From positions 43,652,592 to 43,716,591 of the forward strand of contig CM044955.1 of the NCBI GenBank assembly GCA_024516035.1: a stretch of 64,000 nt of DNA. The letters are read 5' to 3'. The position numbers and the translations under genes were made by a program. Source of the stretch: Bactericera cockerelli. Taxonomy: Eukaryota > Arthropoda > Insecta > Hemiptera > Triozidae. Every line of letters starts with the position of its first letter. The stretch's first letter is position 1. Of the stretch, positions 7,843-22,500 are shown piece by piece. The notes under the pieces are model-generated. The model saw nothing but the letters and a program-made list of their open reading frames with translations, had not been told where the DNA came from and searched no databases.

Positions 7843-10800
7843 GTGAGAACTTTTCTTGATTTTTGCACGATCCATCAACATCACACGACTTTCCTTATCA
7901 TATTAGGAATGGGAACAGGACCAAAAGCCACTGGTGCCTCATAGGTAACAGTTGGCTAAAAATAAATGTCAAATTCCTAATCAGCACCTCAAAATCATTG
8001 AATCAAAAAAATGATCGGAGTATATCCCTATAATTTTTTCATTCTAATAAAAAGTTGTTCTCTAACTTTTTTGCATCTTTAACCTATTCAAAGGAACGGC
8101 CCTTCAAAAGGTCAGAATCGCTCATAATCAATTCACACATTCATAGGTAAGTACAAAGCTTAATTGTTCTTGAGATATTTAATAAAAATACATAGCTCAA
8201 GATACGAATCAAAATATAAATTATACATACAGTACTTATTCTCTGAATCATTGTTAAATATTATTTATTATTTCGCAAAATGAATTGCCTTTTTTTAAGA
8301 AACATTATCAATAATCATCTTAATTTCTGCATCAACATTTGGACATTCCAATGCGTGGAACCTATAGGCACAGGATCTGAGACATTTTAAACAAACACAT
8401 TCGTTTCCTGGTTCATGAAATGCTCTTGTTTTACAGAATTTGTGGTGAAAACCGTGCATTGTCAATCTCAATAGATTGGACCTGTGTTTGAAGTCAAAAT
8501 TCTTCCAGTCCTCTGTTTGAAATGCTGGACCATCTGAGTAGTCACCTGATATGCATTTGATGTACCTCTCTTCTTTATTTTGACGATATTTCTTAATTTC
8601 ATCATCATTGAATACAATACCTCGTTCAATCAAATCTTCAATCAATGTGTTAACATGTAATAACTCATAACACACTGTTGCTGAGGATGATATGTGAACG
8701 CCAAGAACTCTTTTTAAGTATCTACTTTTTACTCTGTCAATTTCAATCAAGTGAGAAGATTTCAGTTTATAGCTGAAAGCTTTTAAAGCGTATACCATTA
8801 TTGATTCTATTTTGGATTGGAATAATAGTAAGGCTGATGTTATGCTTAATCGAGTAAGGTTCTTCATCTTTTGAATATTAAAAACACATTGTTGTTTTCT
8901 TCTTTCAATGTGTTTCGAAAAACACAAGGTGGGTTGTAAAGTAACTCCAAGATAAGTGAAGTTGTTGACTATTTCTAGTTCCTTTCCTTTATACATGAAG
9001 ATATCATTCTTTGCTAGCCGTCCTCCTTTTCTAAATTTCATTATTTTTGTTTTTGATGCATTTACTTCTAGTTCATTTTCTTTACAGTATTCTTCAAGAT
9101 TATTTAGACCTGTTTGTATTTCTTGTATAGTTGTTCCATAGAACACTAAGTCATCTGCAAATAACAATACTTTCAAGTGGGCATTTCCTCTTCTGAGATG
9201 TAAAACAATGTCACTTATGAACAATATGAACAGGGTTGGGCTTAGAGAGTCTCCTTGGATAAGGCCGATGTTCTGCTCAATGTTTTCAGAAAGCTTCTTA
9301 CCATCATATATTTTAATGTAATTTGTATTTAGGAGTTCTTGGATAAGCTGAAAAACTTTTCCCTTGATGTTGAAATTTTTCACTATTTTGTTTTTCAGGA
9401 GAGTTCTGTTTATACTATCGAAGGCTTTCTTAAAGTCGACAAAACAAGCATACATTTTACCTTTAGTTTTCATCAATTCATTATCAATATCGCAAGTTAA
9501 CTGTACAAGTGGTTGAATGGTAGATTTTTGAGATTGGAAACCAAATTGCTCTGATGGAATCTGATCACCAATGTTACACATGATTCTATTGTTAATGAGT
9601 TTTGTCAATAGTTTGGATACCGCTTCTTGTAAAGCAATACCACGGTAGTTATTTGGATCACCAAGTCCCCCTTTACCTTTGTATAATATAAACAATTTAC
9701 TAGTTCGCCATTGTTCAGGTATTTTTGATTCAGACAAACACAAATTAAACAGTGTTGACCATCCTTGTTTTAAATATTCATAAGAATCAATTAGATACTC
9801 ATTTACAATTTGATCAAATCCAGGAGCTTTTTTCTTCTTTAAGCTGAAAATTGCCTTTTCAATTTCATAATCGGTAAAAGGATCATTGCACCAATCATCA
9901 ACTTGTAATTGAATCAAAGATGAAGTTTCTTGTTCTATCCTGTCATGTTTAGAGCTCAAGTTCTTATAGTAGAGTGATTGGAAATGGAATTTTAGGGTGT
10001 TCAATGCGATATTACCTGTTGAACATTTTGATTTCTGGAACATATTCCACGGTATGGATTTTGTACTCAATTCATCAAACAGCTTTTTTTCCTCATACGC
10101 TTGCTTTTTCTTTTTTAACAAAATTTTATAATTTCTTTTTGCATTTTCATAGTCATCTGATCGAATGTTGTTCAATGTTTTACAGTTTATTCTACCTTGA
10201 TAGCATTCTTCATCAAACCATGCTTTAGTGTCCTTCACTGTTATCTGTGACCTTGAATTCAGGATAATCGAACATAAATCATTGTATATATGCTTCATCA
10301 TTTCTTTCCCATTGTTTACTTCCTGAGGTAATTCAAAAACAGTATTTTTTAACTGATGTACAATTTTATTTTCTTGTAACTTTCGCTTGAAAATACCAGT
10401 TTTTTTAGAGTAAAGACTTTTGGAATGATAATCATATTTATCATAGTATAAATTCAAACAAACCCAATCATGTTTCCTAATCAGGGAAGGAACAATTTTC
10501 ATATTCTTTTTTCTCCTCACATTATTTGAGAATATGAGGTCAATCGTGCTCGAACCTTGAATACTCGAATAGGTAGAAACATTTTCATCATTTAAAAGTT
10601 CAAGACCAAGTGCATGAAAGAAATCTAGTAGGTCTTCCTTTCTTGTATTGTCAATATCCATCCTGACATTCAGATCGCCACAAAAGTATATTATCTCATC
10701 ATCAGGAATAAAATTTGAGATGTCTGCAGTAATTGCACAGATGTCATCAACAGAGGTATTTGGTGGGACATAGGTGCCAATTAAATAACCAATTATAGTT

Positions 10801-12516
10801 TTTACTATCAAAAAATCTTCACAAGAATGTATTAATTCTGCATTCATTTCTGGTTTTGTAGCAATTAGTACACCTCCAGATGGTCTCCCACGAGATTCAG
10901 GTTTCTTTGCATAGTTCAAAAAAGTATAAAATCCAGGAATATCGGGTACATCAGACGTGATGAATGTTTCAGTCAAGACAACAATATCAAACTTTTTGAA
11001 CATTTCCTTATCAGGTGAGAGTTTACATGCACCTTGAAAGCCTTCTATGTTCCATAGCATCAAATTACAAACTTTTGCATTTCTTCGGATGATTTGGGAT
11101 TTTCCTCCTCGAGAAAAACGACGGTGATAATCTTTTACTTTTTCTTCATAAATTCCGGCTTCTTGTAAAATGTGTCGTAGAGAGGTACTTGCATTAAAAT
11201 GTCCATTGGGATTAAGAGATTTTAAAAGACTTCTTTCGTACTTTAACATTGAAATTATTTAAATTTAAAATATTTATTGGAGGAAGATTTCGCAGCCGTA
11301 CCGGCGCCTAGTTGGCTAAAGATTGTTAAATATTAATTAGGGTTACACGGTACACGTGGAGTTAATTATATTTACAGGTAAGTAGGTACTTTATTTATAG
11401 TTGAAAATTTAATATTTCTGCTGCATTTTCTACGTATTATAGACTCGAGACTATGTTAGCATTTTTTTATGTGTTACATTTTTCTCATAAGTTTGAAAAA
11501 TCAAGAGCGTACTTAAAAACGCACTATCTATTATAATACCTATAATTTTGAGGTTAGGTACCGATTTTTGCTCTTTTTATAGACACACGATATCTATGGC
11601 AGAAATATTAATGGTATGTATGATATGTATCTATAAGTTAGGCTGATTGTTTGTACTGTTGCTATCTGTCTTCAATTTTATTCATCTCTATATATAAATG
11701 AGAAATATGGACGGGCTTTGTGGCTTTGTGTCTTTGTGGCTTTGTGTCTTTGTGGCTTTGTGTGCAGGAATTGTTTAGGCGAAACGGTAAGAGATAGCGA
11801 AAAATTGATGAGAGATGGCCCCAAGTAAATCTGCCGGAAAATACCAGGAAAACTATCAAAAGTCCGAAATTCCAAACCGTCCTTGAGTTATGACCTTCCT
11901 CAAGTATTGCCTTGAGGAAGGGTCCGATTTTAAGACAGTCTTTGCCCTGGAACTTGAAATCTATCGCGAGGACCTATATTTTTTATTATTTAATAACACA
12001 TTAGACAAAATTAACTTTCATTTAATTCATTTTAAGCCACATTCTGACGTACCGTTCTGGAGATATAAGCCAGAATGTTCGAAATTTCGACCTTTTTTTC
12101 AGACTTTTCACGTTTTTTAGCAGATTCCAGCGCGGAACTTAAAATTTGTCGCGAGGACCTATATTTTTTATTATTTAATAACACATAAGACAAAACTAGC
12201 TTCCATTTAATTCATATTAGGCCACATTCTGACGTACCGTTCTCGAGATAGAGGCCAGAATGTTCGAAATTTCGACCATTTTTTCAGACTTTTCACGTTT
12301 ATTTTTACAGATTCCAGCACGGAACAAGTTATCGCGAGGACCTATATTTTTATTGTAAAAACTGTCTGAGAACATCACATAATTTTATTTGAGCCCTTTG
12401 TTGCCATATTCTGACAAACCGTTCTCTAAATATGGGCCAGTTTGCTACATTATCAATATCCGCTATGATAGATTTGGCTTTTGAAATTTACAGCGATGAT
12501 GGTTGCGCGTGTGTGT

Positions 12517-12594
<78 letters not shown>

Positions 12595-12829
12595 TGATGT
12601 GTGTGTGTGTATGTGTGTGGTTTGTGTGTGGTGTGTTGTGTTGTGTTGTGTTGTGTTGTGTTGTGTTGTGTTGTGTTGTGTTGTGTTGTGTTGTGTTTGT
12701 GTTGTGTTGTGTTGTGTTGTGTGTGGTTGTGTGTGTGTGTGGGTGGGTGTGTGTGGGTGAGTGGGTGTGGGTGTGTGTGTGTGGATGGGTGTGTGTATAT
12801 GTGTGGTGTGTGTGATGTGTGTGGGTGTG

Positions 12830-12871
<42 letters not shown>

Positions 12872-15800
12872 GTATATGGGTGTTTGTGTGGATGTGGATG
12901 TGTGTGTGTGTGTGGATGGGTGTGTGAGGTGTGTGTATGTGGTGTGTGGGTGTGGTGTGTGTGATGGCTTGGCGAAGCGGGTGCAGCCCGCTAGTCATAC
13001 ATACATAGAAGTTACAGGTAGATACATTTATTATCTATACCACAATATAATGCTGACAGCAACTTTCAGTTTTCACGGTGAATCCGAAACCGGATCTTTT
13101 CCTTACAAAATACATGACGTGTGAGTGTGATAGGGAAAGAGTTTATGAAATTCCTCCTTAACTTCTCAAGTCTCAAGTGATGAAAAGAGTTCTATATATT
13201 TCCCTTCTCATTCTCCCTTGTGTAATATGAGCTGCATGAGTTTAGTATAAATATACGTATAAAACATGTTTGTACCTACGTGTAGGGGAAGCTATGGGTG
13301 TTTGGTGTTGGAGTATACTTTAATTAAAATTTATCTGTTGTTACAGAACACCCCGGTAACACCTAACTCCTTAGCTTGAAAGGTACTAGTGTAAGTTTCC
13401 TGCATTACAACATATGGTAAACATGAACAAGAAGTGTTTAGCGTGTATACTTGTGTCTACAGGGTATCCTCATGCATAAATTCATGCGCTATCTTGACAT
13501 TGATGTCATGAATAAGTAAATATTCTTAGTTTGGAGTGAACTTTCTTACTTGATTCGCTGTACTAGACAATAGGGGGGATAAAAATTATAATTTGTTCTC
13601 ACCTAGAAATGTAGAGTACCCTTGATTGAAAAAAGCAACTCATCAATAATCCTCTTTCATAGACTAAACTTTATTGTTTCTCAAGTTTGATTTTGATAAT
13701 TTATTTGCTATGGAGCTAAACGACCTATGCCCTACAACCATTTAAGTTCATCAGATTCCGGAAGCTACAAGGATTAGAAGAAACAATATGAACACAGGAG
13801 GCGAAGTTGATCCTGGAGCCAATGGCTGATATTTTAATAAAACTACATCTTGCGGATATGCTTTCCTGATCAGAAGATAAATGTTTACTTTTGAACTTTT
13901 CTTGTTAGAGAGGAGTAGTTTAGAGTTATTAAATATCTCATCCCTCAACAGCACAATGAGTGCAGCCACAAAATCTCAAAGGATAACTGCCATGAAAATG
14001 AAATAATATCAAACTATCATATTTGCACAATACACATAACTATATGTAGTTATGTAGTAACACCGCACCACAAAACACATTTTTACTGAAGCCATTTAAA
14101 CCCGTTGTAGTAGAGTACTGAGCCAGCTTATTTAAGGAAAAATGATCTTAAATTTTCAATGGGAAAAAAATTGAAAGTTTTGAAAATTGGCACAAATTCA
14201 TGTTGCTGGACAGTACAGGGTCCATAAGAGTCTGTGGGGGTGATCTTGAAGGGGGAGCGTTTTTAAGGGGTCAGTTATTTTTGGTTATCCATACAAGTAC
14301 TCCTACCACCGAATCCAATACGCCAGAGCTTCTTGTTTCATATTTGTGCATACCCACTTTCATTAGCATACTGAAGAGAAAGGCAGAAATATTGTTAAAA
14401 GTCAAGCTAATGTACACGTACAGTATGACTAACAATATATGAGCTCAGATGAAATAAAAACTTTATTATGAACCTTCCTAGTTCTTGTTGTTTTTGTACA
14501 AGGTGGATTCGTCGAGTATCTAATACCTAACTTCGGAATTGAAAATCATGATTGGTGTGTTACGCGGAACCGGGAGAGGAGATCAAAAATTTTAATAGGT
14601 AATACATAATAATAATAATTCCGTGTCCATGAGATAGGTATTGATACCTAAATCACGGTGGTGAGAGAGGATTATATGGACCCCCAGAGACAATGTTTAG
14701 GCTCCTTTCATGTTCATTGATTCTATTTGGTTTTAACGTCCTGACTTAAGGTAGACAGGACGGGGGTTTTACCCTCCATTCAGCTAGTCTGTACATTTTG
14801 TGTCACCCTATAAGTGTAGGTCGGAGGTAAGGTAATGCACTTGTACAGAGATAGAAATGTAATCATGGAATATTATGCTAGTATAGTTTTTTCATTTATA
14901 AAATCCTCCATCAGGTTCGCATCTTTTGACTTGGAGCAAAACGTGGAAAAACTTCCATCAGGTTCGTGGCATCTTTTGAGAAAAGAAAAGAAAGAAAAAA
15001 AGAAAAGAAAAAAATACGTTTCCTTCTCTTCTGAGATTACCAGATTAAGGTTAAATTAGTGCTTACCACAGGAAATCAAAAACCCCTGTGAAATGTAGTT
15101 ATCATTTTATTCTAAATCCCTATTATTTATTAATAGCAAGCGTTAAGAACAAGTGAATTCACTGTTCATGGTAAGACTTTTGAAGTGATGCTCATTATTC
15201 TCAGTATAACCAACTTAACCGAGGCTTGGTGAGTTTAATCTGGGTAGCTAAACAACTGCTTGGTGAGTTTCCAGGAAATGGAATTTAAAACCTCTGTATC
15301 GAATGAACTTCGATATGGAAACCGATCTCAGTAGCTTGATCGATAAGGCGACGGACTTGTAACCTTTAGGTCGTTGGTTCAAGTCCTGGTTTCCGCGTGG
15401 ATTTCGTGAAGCGAGTTTGAATAGTTGTGATATCACGAAAGTGATTAACACAAATATGAAAAAAAACTCCGATATGGAAAGACGTCAACTAAAAAATCCT
15501 TAGTTTTTTATTGTTCTATCTTTGAGGTATGGATAGTTAAAATTAGACAAAATGGGCCATGTTTCTAGAAAATTCTTCCAAAGCTGGAAAGTCCTTCTGG
15601 GTGTTCCACAGTCAAGTCATATGTGTTTGCGACGGATTCTGACTGTTTCTTGATTACCGCTCACCAAATTTGATGCTTTATTTGTATTCCCTAATTCAAA
15701 ATATAGTACTTTAATAATTCTAAAATATTAGTACTCAAATTAAAGAAGTATGAAAAGGAGAACAGTCCAAGATTTCATACGCTCTTCTTTATTTAGAATT

Positions 15801-18800
15801 TTAGACACTCCCAAAAATCTGGAAGTACTTATCGTCTGACCATTTTTTACCTCTACAAAAATAAAGTTGCGTAAAAATGCTCCGGTACTCAAAAGAACTC
15901 ATTGACCTGTCTAAAGTCTTTTCTACATTTCAATTACAGATTTATCTGGAAATCTCGGAAAAGCTCTTTCTAATGTAAAGGTATCACGCAAAGGCAAGGA
16001 AGAGGTAATGCGCTAATGTTACTTCTTGAGCTTTGTCCAAACAGGCAGTAAAGTAGAACTAAAAGTTAAAACAGAAGAGAGAAACTTCCATTGTAGGTAT
16101 GGCTTGGGATTTACTGTAGGTCTTAGGAACAACGGGTAAGATGCCTGAAATATAGGACGTTACCTTTTTTATAGGATCCGATAATTATTATCTTGTTGAA
16201 GTAGTTTTTTTTACACAATGTTATAATTCAAAATAATAATAATAATAATACCATACACTTAGCTATGACAAATCTTCAAATCTAACTAAACTTTTTCTCG
16301 AGTTCGGGATTACACCAAATATATTTGTCATTTGTAGTCGCTTGTATATTTACACACTAAAAAATTCAAAATTTACCAAGAAAGAGTGATGTGGCTTTTA
16401 ATAGTTTTAACAAGTCAACTTCACCGGATTAATCAGATGCTGTGGCTTTCAACAAGTCAAATTCACCGAAATGAATCAGATGTGTTATCAGAGAAGGTAA
16501 TACAGGAAAGGTACTCCGTACTTTTATAATACATTTTGGATATGTATTATGTAACTTCTCTATACAACCTCATTGGTTTTATAACAGAAAGATTATCTTC
16601 TTTAATTTTATTGAAATTAATATATATTATTATTTAGCTACTGTGAAGACAGAGCACATTGTCAGTGAGGCTAAAAGTCTACTAGGTAGGCTTCCGAATA
16701 TTTTGCATTGTACTGAAGAGCTTTCAACTTGTCCTATATTTCAATCCGAGGCCATATCCGGACAGGTTAGACTAAAAATTAGAAAGGTTTTTGCAATAAA
16801 GTAAAGCCTTTTCTTTTTTGCCTCAACTTATTTTCCGGCGTATTTCTCTCTTTCTCCTTCTTCTCCTACATTGCTAATTCTGCACGATCATTTTTCTTTC
16901 CTGTTCAATTAATTGATTTCCTATCTGGTTCTGAATTTTCTTCTCCTTTTCGCTCCTCGTTTAATCCTGCTTTTACTTTTTCAGCTCATTAAAAAAATTC
17001 CAAGAAATCTGCTCAAATATTTCCAAATGGAAAATCTTATCTAATATCTTAAGAATTATTTTACTTTTTTTCTCAGTTCTATAGAATTTTTGGTTTTTTC
17101 TCTACTTTGTTTTTGTTTTTATAGCTGATGATGAAGATTCTTATAACATCGCTTTCACAAAATAATGGAGACACTAATTAATTGAAAAAAGGAAATATTC
17201 AAGTGGAGATTGACTTTGGGTCATAAAGACTTACATGCCTACTCATTTTCAGGAGTGCACTCTTGGAAATAACTTGTTAATATTACTAACTAGCGGGCTG
17301 TCGCCCGCTTTGCGGGCCGAGGCATGGCCGTGAAAGCAAAAAGTCCTTTTTCGCCAATGGCAGGTGTTGTAGTGGGAATTTCGAAAAATCCCGTTGCACA
17401 TCTAGACTATAAGACTATAATCTTATTGCACATCTAGACTATAAGACAGAGCTACCTACCAAATTTCAGCTTCCTAGGACTTACCAGTTCGGAGAAACAG
17501 TGATGATCAGTCAGTCAGTCAGTGACTTTGACATTTATATATTAAGATACCTATTTATAAATATTTATAAGTTTCTGGCCGTTGTACTATAAGTATGCAC
17601 CTAAATATCAAAAGGTGACTCGGTGCCAAATTAGCAGTCAATTTTGGTCTAGCCGTTTCGGAGTTCTGCTAATTATAACTTAATGAATTTCAATGGGTTT
17701 TATCCATTAAGATTTAATTTTAATTTATTTTTCAATTTTCTGAAGGTAACAAAGCAATGGTGCAGGAAGAATGTAAAAATATTTTATTGAAAATAATATC
17801 TACACTGTAGGCTTTCTCTTGATTTGATTTGTTTACGTGAGTAATATAATTATGATCGAATTATTAATTTACAGAGTCTTTATTTTCAATTCATAATTGA
17901 ACTAAATTGAATTGTTTGTGGATGGCGTTAAAGCAAAAGTTCACCAACAAAAGACATGAAAATACCAACTCATCTTGGCCTAAAACGAACCGCACATCTG
18001 CAATTTGTTGTTTATACTTTATTTATATTTTTATTGAGACTCAATACAATGTTCTCTAGATTTGAACCAACCAGAGCCGAGGAACCGAAAGCTGAAAGTA
18101 TTTGCCCATTACAACTACCAGCATTGGGTAAAAGGTTGTGTAAATCCCGAGTGTAAACCTCTTGTCTAAAAGAGAAATAAGAACGAATTTTCCCATCATC
18201 AAATAACAGTAACCATAACCACTTCCATAGAGAGCTTTTCAGGACAAAACATAACAGTTACGAAAAAAGGTTCATAAAGGTACCTGCCAAATTGTTCTCT
18301 CCTTTTGCATTTTCTTTTTTTTTCCCCCCAAAAAGAGAAAGAAAAACATCTGACGATGTTGTACCAAAAAAGAAGTTATTTCGGGTTTTCAAGAAATCTC
18401 AATAAATGTTCATTTCTCAGAAGGTACTTTCGTTTGAACTCCCTAGAACCCTGAAAACAGAGAGCGGGCGGGCTGGCAGGGTTGGTTTCAGTGAGATAAA
18501 TGCAGAGAGTAATGGAGGGATACCAGCATCAATAAATTCTCATTATGAAACATGTTGTTTTCATACATGCGCTAGGCGAGGTAGGGTCTGCTGGGGTAGT
18601 AGGAAAGAGCCTGGCAAATTTATGGCTCTCTGGTGTTCCGATAATTACAAAGTGCTTCTTTTCTTTGCTCTTTTTCTCTCTTTTTTTCTCGCTCTTACAT
18701 TTATGTGTAGTGCCTTTGCCGTTATTTCCTATCTTCAATTTTCTTTCCTTCAAGATTGTCTTGTCATCTTCTTTAATTTCTCTCTCCTTCCTCCCTCTCT

Positions 18801-19542
18801 TGCTCACTCACCCTGCTCTTAGTAGCAAATCATCTGTTCTATTGCTGTTATAGCTTTTCTCTTTACTTCCTCAGTACCCATTATAAAAATGAAATATGTA
18901 CGATGTGCTGAAGTACTAGTTTTTCAGTCATTGTACTGCACAGAGCGTTCTCAAATAATCGGATTCTTTTACCATCAAAAGTTAAACACGCTCTTTTCAT
19001 CTATGATAACATAATTAAGAGACGAAAAACACTCGTCAACATTACTGGTCATTCGGGACGGGGGTTTTACCCTCTACTAACGGGAGACTTACAAACCATC
19101 TACTTACCCACAAAATTCTCACACCGCCCCGATGAAGCCAATACCACAGCATCACGAGAAATTTCACGAGATAGGTATTTTAATTTACAAAGATTAAGTA
19201 TAATATTTAATTTTTACTATTTAATTTGCTCAAGGGTGTGATTGACAATCTACCATTTCTTCTAATCAGCTGCAATAATAATTTTATTCATTTAATGGTT
19301 TCTATCACTTTCTGTGCACTGCGGTAGGAATATTTTTTTTATTTGATCAATTCATCAAGGTGATTAGTCATTAACTTCTCATGATATCAGAATGTTATGC
19401 CAGAAAATTGATAAAAATCCTGTTGTAATATAGACTTTGAATTACTGCAAAAGGGATCTAGGCAAAGTCTTGGCATTAAGTGTTTCGAAATCCCAGGGGA
19501 ATCATTGGCCTTATTGTCTCTCTCTTTCTCTCTCTCTTTCTT

Positions 19543-19573
<31 letters not shown>

Positions 19574-22500
19574 CTCTCTCTCTCTTCTTTCTCTCTCTCT
19601 CTCTCTCTCACCCTCTCTCTAAAATAACAGATATTGTTTGGATACATTGATGTTTTGAAACCATGTTTTATTTATCGGTAATGCCTTTTTGTATATTTGC
19701 TTATGAAAATACAATTTGTTCCAGATTCCGATGAGGAAAAGTCACGTATGTTTATGCAAAGGTGATGGAAACTGTGTAAACGTTCCATGTAATTTATTGT
19801 TTACCTTCAAAGGGTGTTTCTTGTGGGGGAAAAACAACTCTTGTCTTACATTTGTATTCGATGTTGGTATGCGTGTTAGTGCATGGGAAAGAGGAAAATC
19901 AAAATAAAATAAACAAAAATGTTGATTTTAGAGTCGCGTCGCTTCTTTGCTAGTACCTAGAGCTCCATGTACTGGAGCCAAGGAATGGTAATCGGTAAAT
20001 AGATTTCTATATCGCATTTCTAGCTAGGCTTTTTATTTATTTATTTTTTCCACCTAAGATCACGATGTACCTATACTAACTCTTGTTAGTGAAACTAATA
20101 TAAATAATTAAATACACTAGATGACTGGAGCTGATAAACTAGTTTTAAGCACCTAACCCTGTATATCATACCAAGTTGTCAAATAACCGAGGTACTCAGT
20201 ACCTAAATATTTATTATTATCGATAATTTTACTTACATTTTAACTTGGCACGTAATATTAAGATATGTCAATTTTCATAAATCAATTTTTTTGTAGAATA
20301 TTATCCCCCCAAAAACACCACTTCGTGGTTAAAAAAAGAAGAACGCCTCACTCAAAAGAATGATTATAATTAGCTAAAAATAAATTAATGATATCAAATT
20401 GAGAACACCTTACCACCTCTCTTTCTGTATCTCTGCACTCCTCTCTGAATTTATTCCTCTTATGTTTATCTTTCTTTATCCTTTCTAGGGGTCATCCCAA
20501 ACTTGATTTCTCTTTAAATTTACTTGTTGCACGGCAATAAAAAATGGCGGTCGCGGTGTAATTTTCTCGATTCAAATCAAATAAGTTCAGAAAAATCATA
20601 CTCCAACCGCCATTTTTATTGCCGTGCAACAAGTAAATTTAAAGAGAAATCAAGTTTGGGATGACCCCTAGAAAGGATAAAGAAAGATAAACATAAGAGG
20701 AATAAATTCAGAGAGGAGTGCAGAGATACAGAAAGAGAGGTGGTAAGGTGTTCTTAATTTGATATCATTTATTTTTAGCTAATTATAATCATTCTTTTGA
20801 GTGAGGCGTTCTTCTTTTTTTAACCACGAAGTGGTGTTTTTGGGGGGATATCAGTTCTTTTTGTACGAAAATATAGGTTCATACACTACTGAAACATTAT
20901 GAATAACAAAAGTAAATAAGCTGGGAAAATGTGAATGTACCAAGTTGTCTTTTTTTAAGATATAGTTTTAGCAGTACGTATTTAATTTTTCTAAGGTCAA
21001 TATGTATTTGGATCACAGATTTGGCCCCCTGAGTCTCCAAAGTGAGTAAATAATATATAAATTTGCAATGATTAGGTTTATCTTTCAATGCTAAATAGAC
21101 CTCGGAGCCTCCTATGAGGGACACTAAAACACCTGGATTTACAAATGCCAAAGAAATTAATTTGTAATAACCTTATCAAGGTGAGGTAATGAGTTCTCTC
21201 CCGTTGACCTTTTCTTACCCGAATTCTCTCCGGCTTATTGCACGGGTCACCACGAGTATCTCTCCCGGAAATAAGACCATGCTCTTTTACATTAGGTATT
21301 TAAGAAAATGAAAACTATAAAATTATCATTTTTATATAAGAATCGGCCTTTTATAAGTAAATCTTTAAAATCTCTAACTAATAAAAGGCAATGCCTTTAG
21401 TGTATAGTAGAGTTAGGTAAAATACATAGAAGGCCATGCCTTAGGAATATAGAAGTGTTAGGGATAATACATAGAAGGCAATGCTTCGGGTTTATCGTAG
21501 GGTTAGGTAAATATATAGAAGGCCATGCTTTGGGTTTATCATAGGGTTAGGATAAATACATAGAAGGCCATGCCTCAGGTCTATATCAATGATTCCTAGG
21601 TGTTTCGATTATAATTTTTATGCTAGGCCTAAACTATGTAGGTATAAAATTAGGGAAAAATGCAAGCGACGCGACGGGAGACAATTTGGTGTTGATAAAA
21701 CCATGAGCGGGAGAGAACTCGGTGGTGACGTCCCTTATCAATACCTCACGAGGTATGAGTGTACCCCGGACATAATGAACAGAGAAAAAAAACTTCCCTG
21801 AAGGGAATCGAACCCAAGTCATCGTGCGTGCAAGCCTAGTATGCTACCGACTTGGCCAAAGTCACTACTTTGTCACAACTTTTAGTGAGTAGCATCGACA
21901 TTATGAGAGCTAATTCGTCATATTTTATTTCCATCCAACCATGATTGTCCAAAATCAATCTCGTAATTCCGCCACAGGTCATTGGCCAATTCTGCAACTA
22001 CTAAAATTTTCCTCGCGAGGGTAATGGGGTCGTAATGAAGATCAAATATAAAGATCAGAAAAACAAAACAACTTTAAGCCCAAATTGAAAATATAGAGCT
22101 AAAAAATTTAGTCCCCGCCGGGATTCGAACCCATGCTGAATGGGTGGCAGGTCGCGCATGCTACCAATAGACAAAGTTATCTTCTATAAAATCGGACGGA
22201 AAATGAACTAACTAAATTAATACTTGGAAACTTAAACATTAAAATTTTGCAGTGAGAGAGCGAGGTCATCTCGAAAAATACATACTGGCCAAGATCTGAC
22301 CACTAAGCTAAGGATTCGAAGGTACCTACCCGCCAAAGAAAATGAAAAGGCCACCAGGTGCCACCCAGTGGACCTGATGAAGGAATAAAATCAATAAATT
22401 TGGTATCTGCTCATCAAGATCTTTCATTTGATATCACTTAAGATTAGTATTATCCTTCAATTCCCGATTTGGGCTCCCAAAACCCGAGGCCGCCCAAATG

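Larger units (their letters stand above)
11685..12994 (+). mobile_element. Non-autonomous Helitron, 1,310 bp
   Basis: It starts TCTCTATATATAAATG after an A (11684) and ends in CTAG (12991-12994) before a T, so the insertion is between A and T as for Helitrons. A 3'-subterminal hairpin (AGCGGG / CCCGCT) sits directly before CTAG. It contains no RepHel protein. Inside are 17-bp repeats (11714-11764), a 186-bp tandem repeat and a long GT-rich array. The second element at 17290-17547 shares both termini. Confidence 0.85.

Noticed and set aside
12432..13124. Several long Cys/Val- and His/Thr-rich ORFs
   Set aside because: They are six-frame readings of the GT/TTGTG microsatellite, overlap each other on both strands and have no gene context.
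21384..21590. CRISPR-like repeat array
   Set aside because: Contiguous diverged tandem repeat without unique spacers, in a eukaryotic intron.
22105..22190. Possible true tRNA gene
   Set aside because: Boxes A and B are present but the acceptor stem does not pair; better read as a SINE head. The same applies to the other tRNA-like heads.
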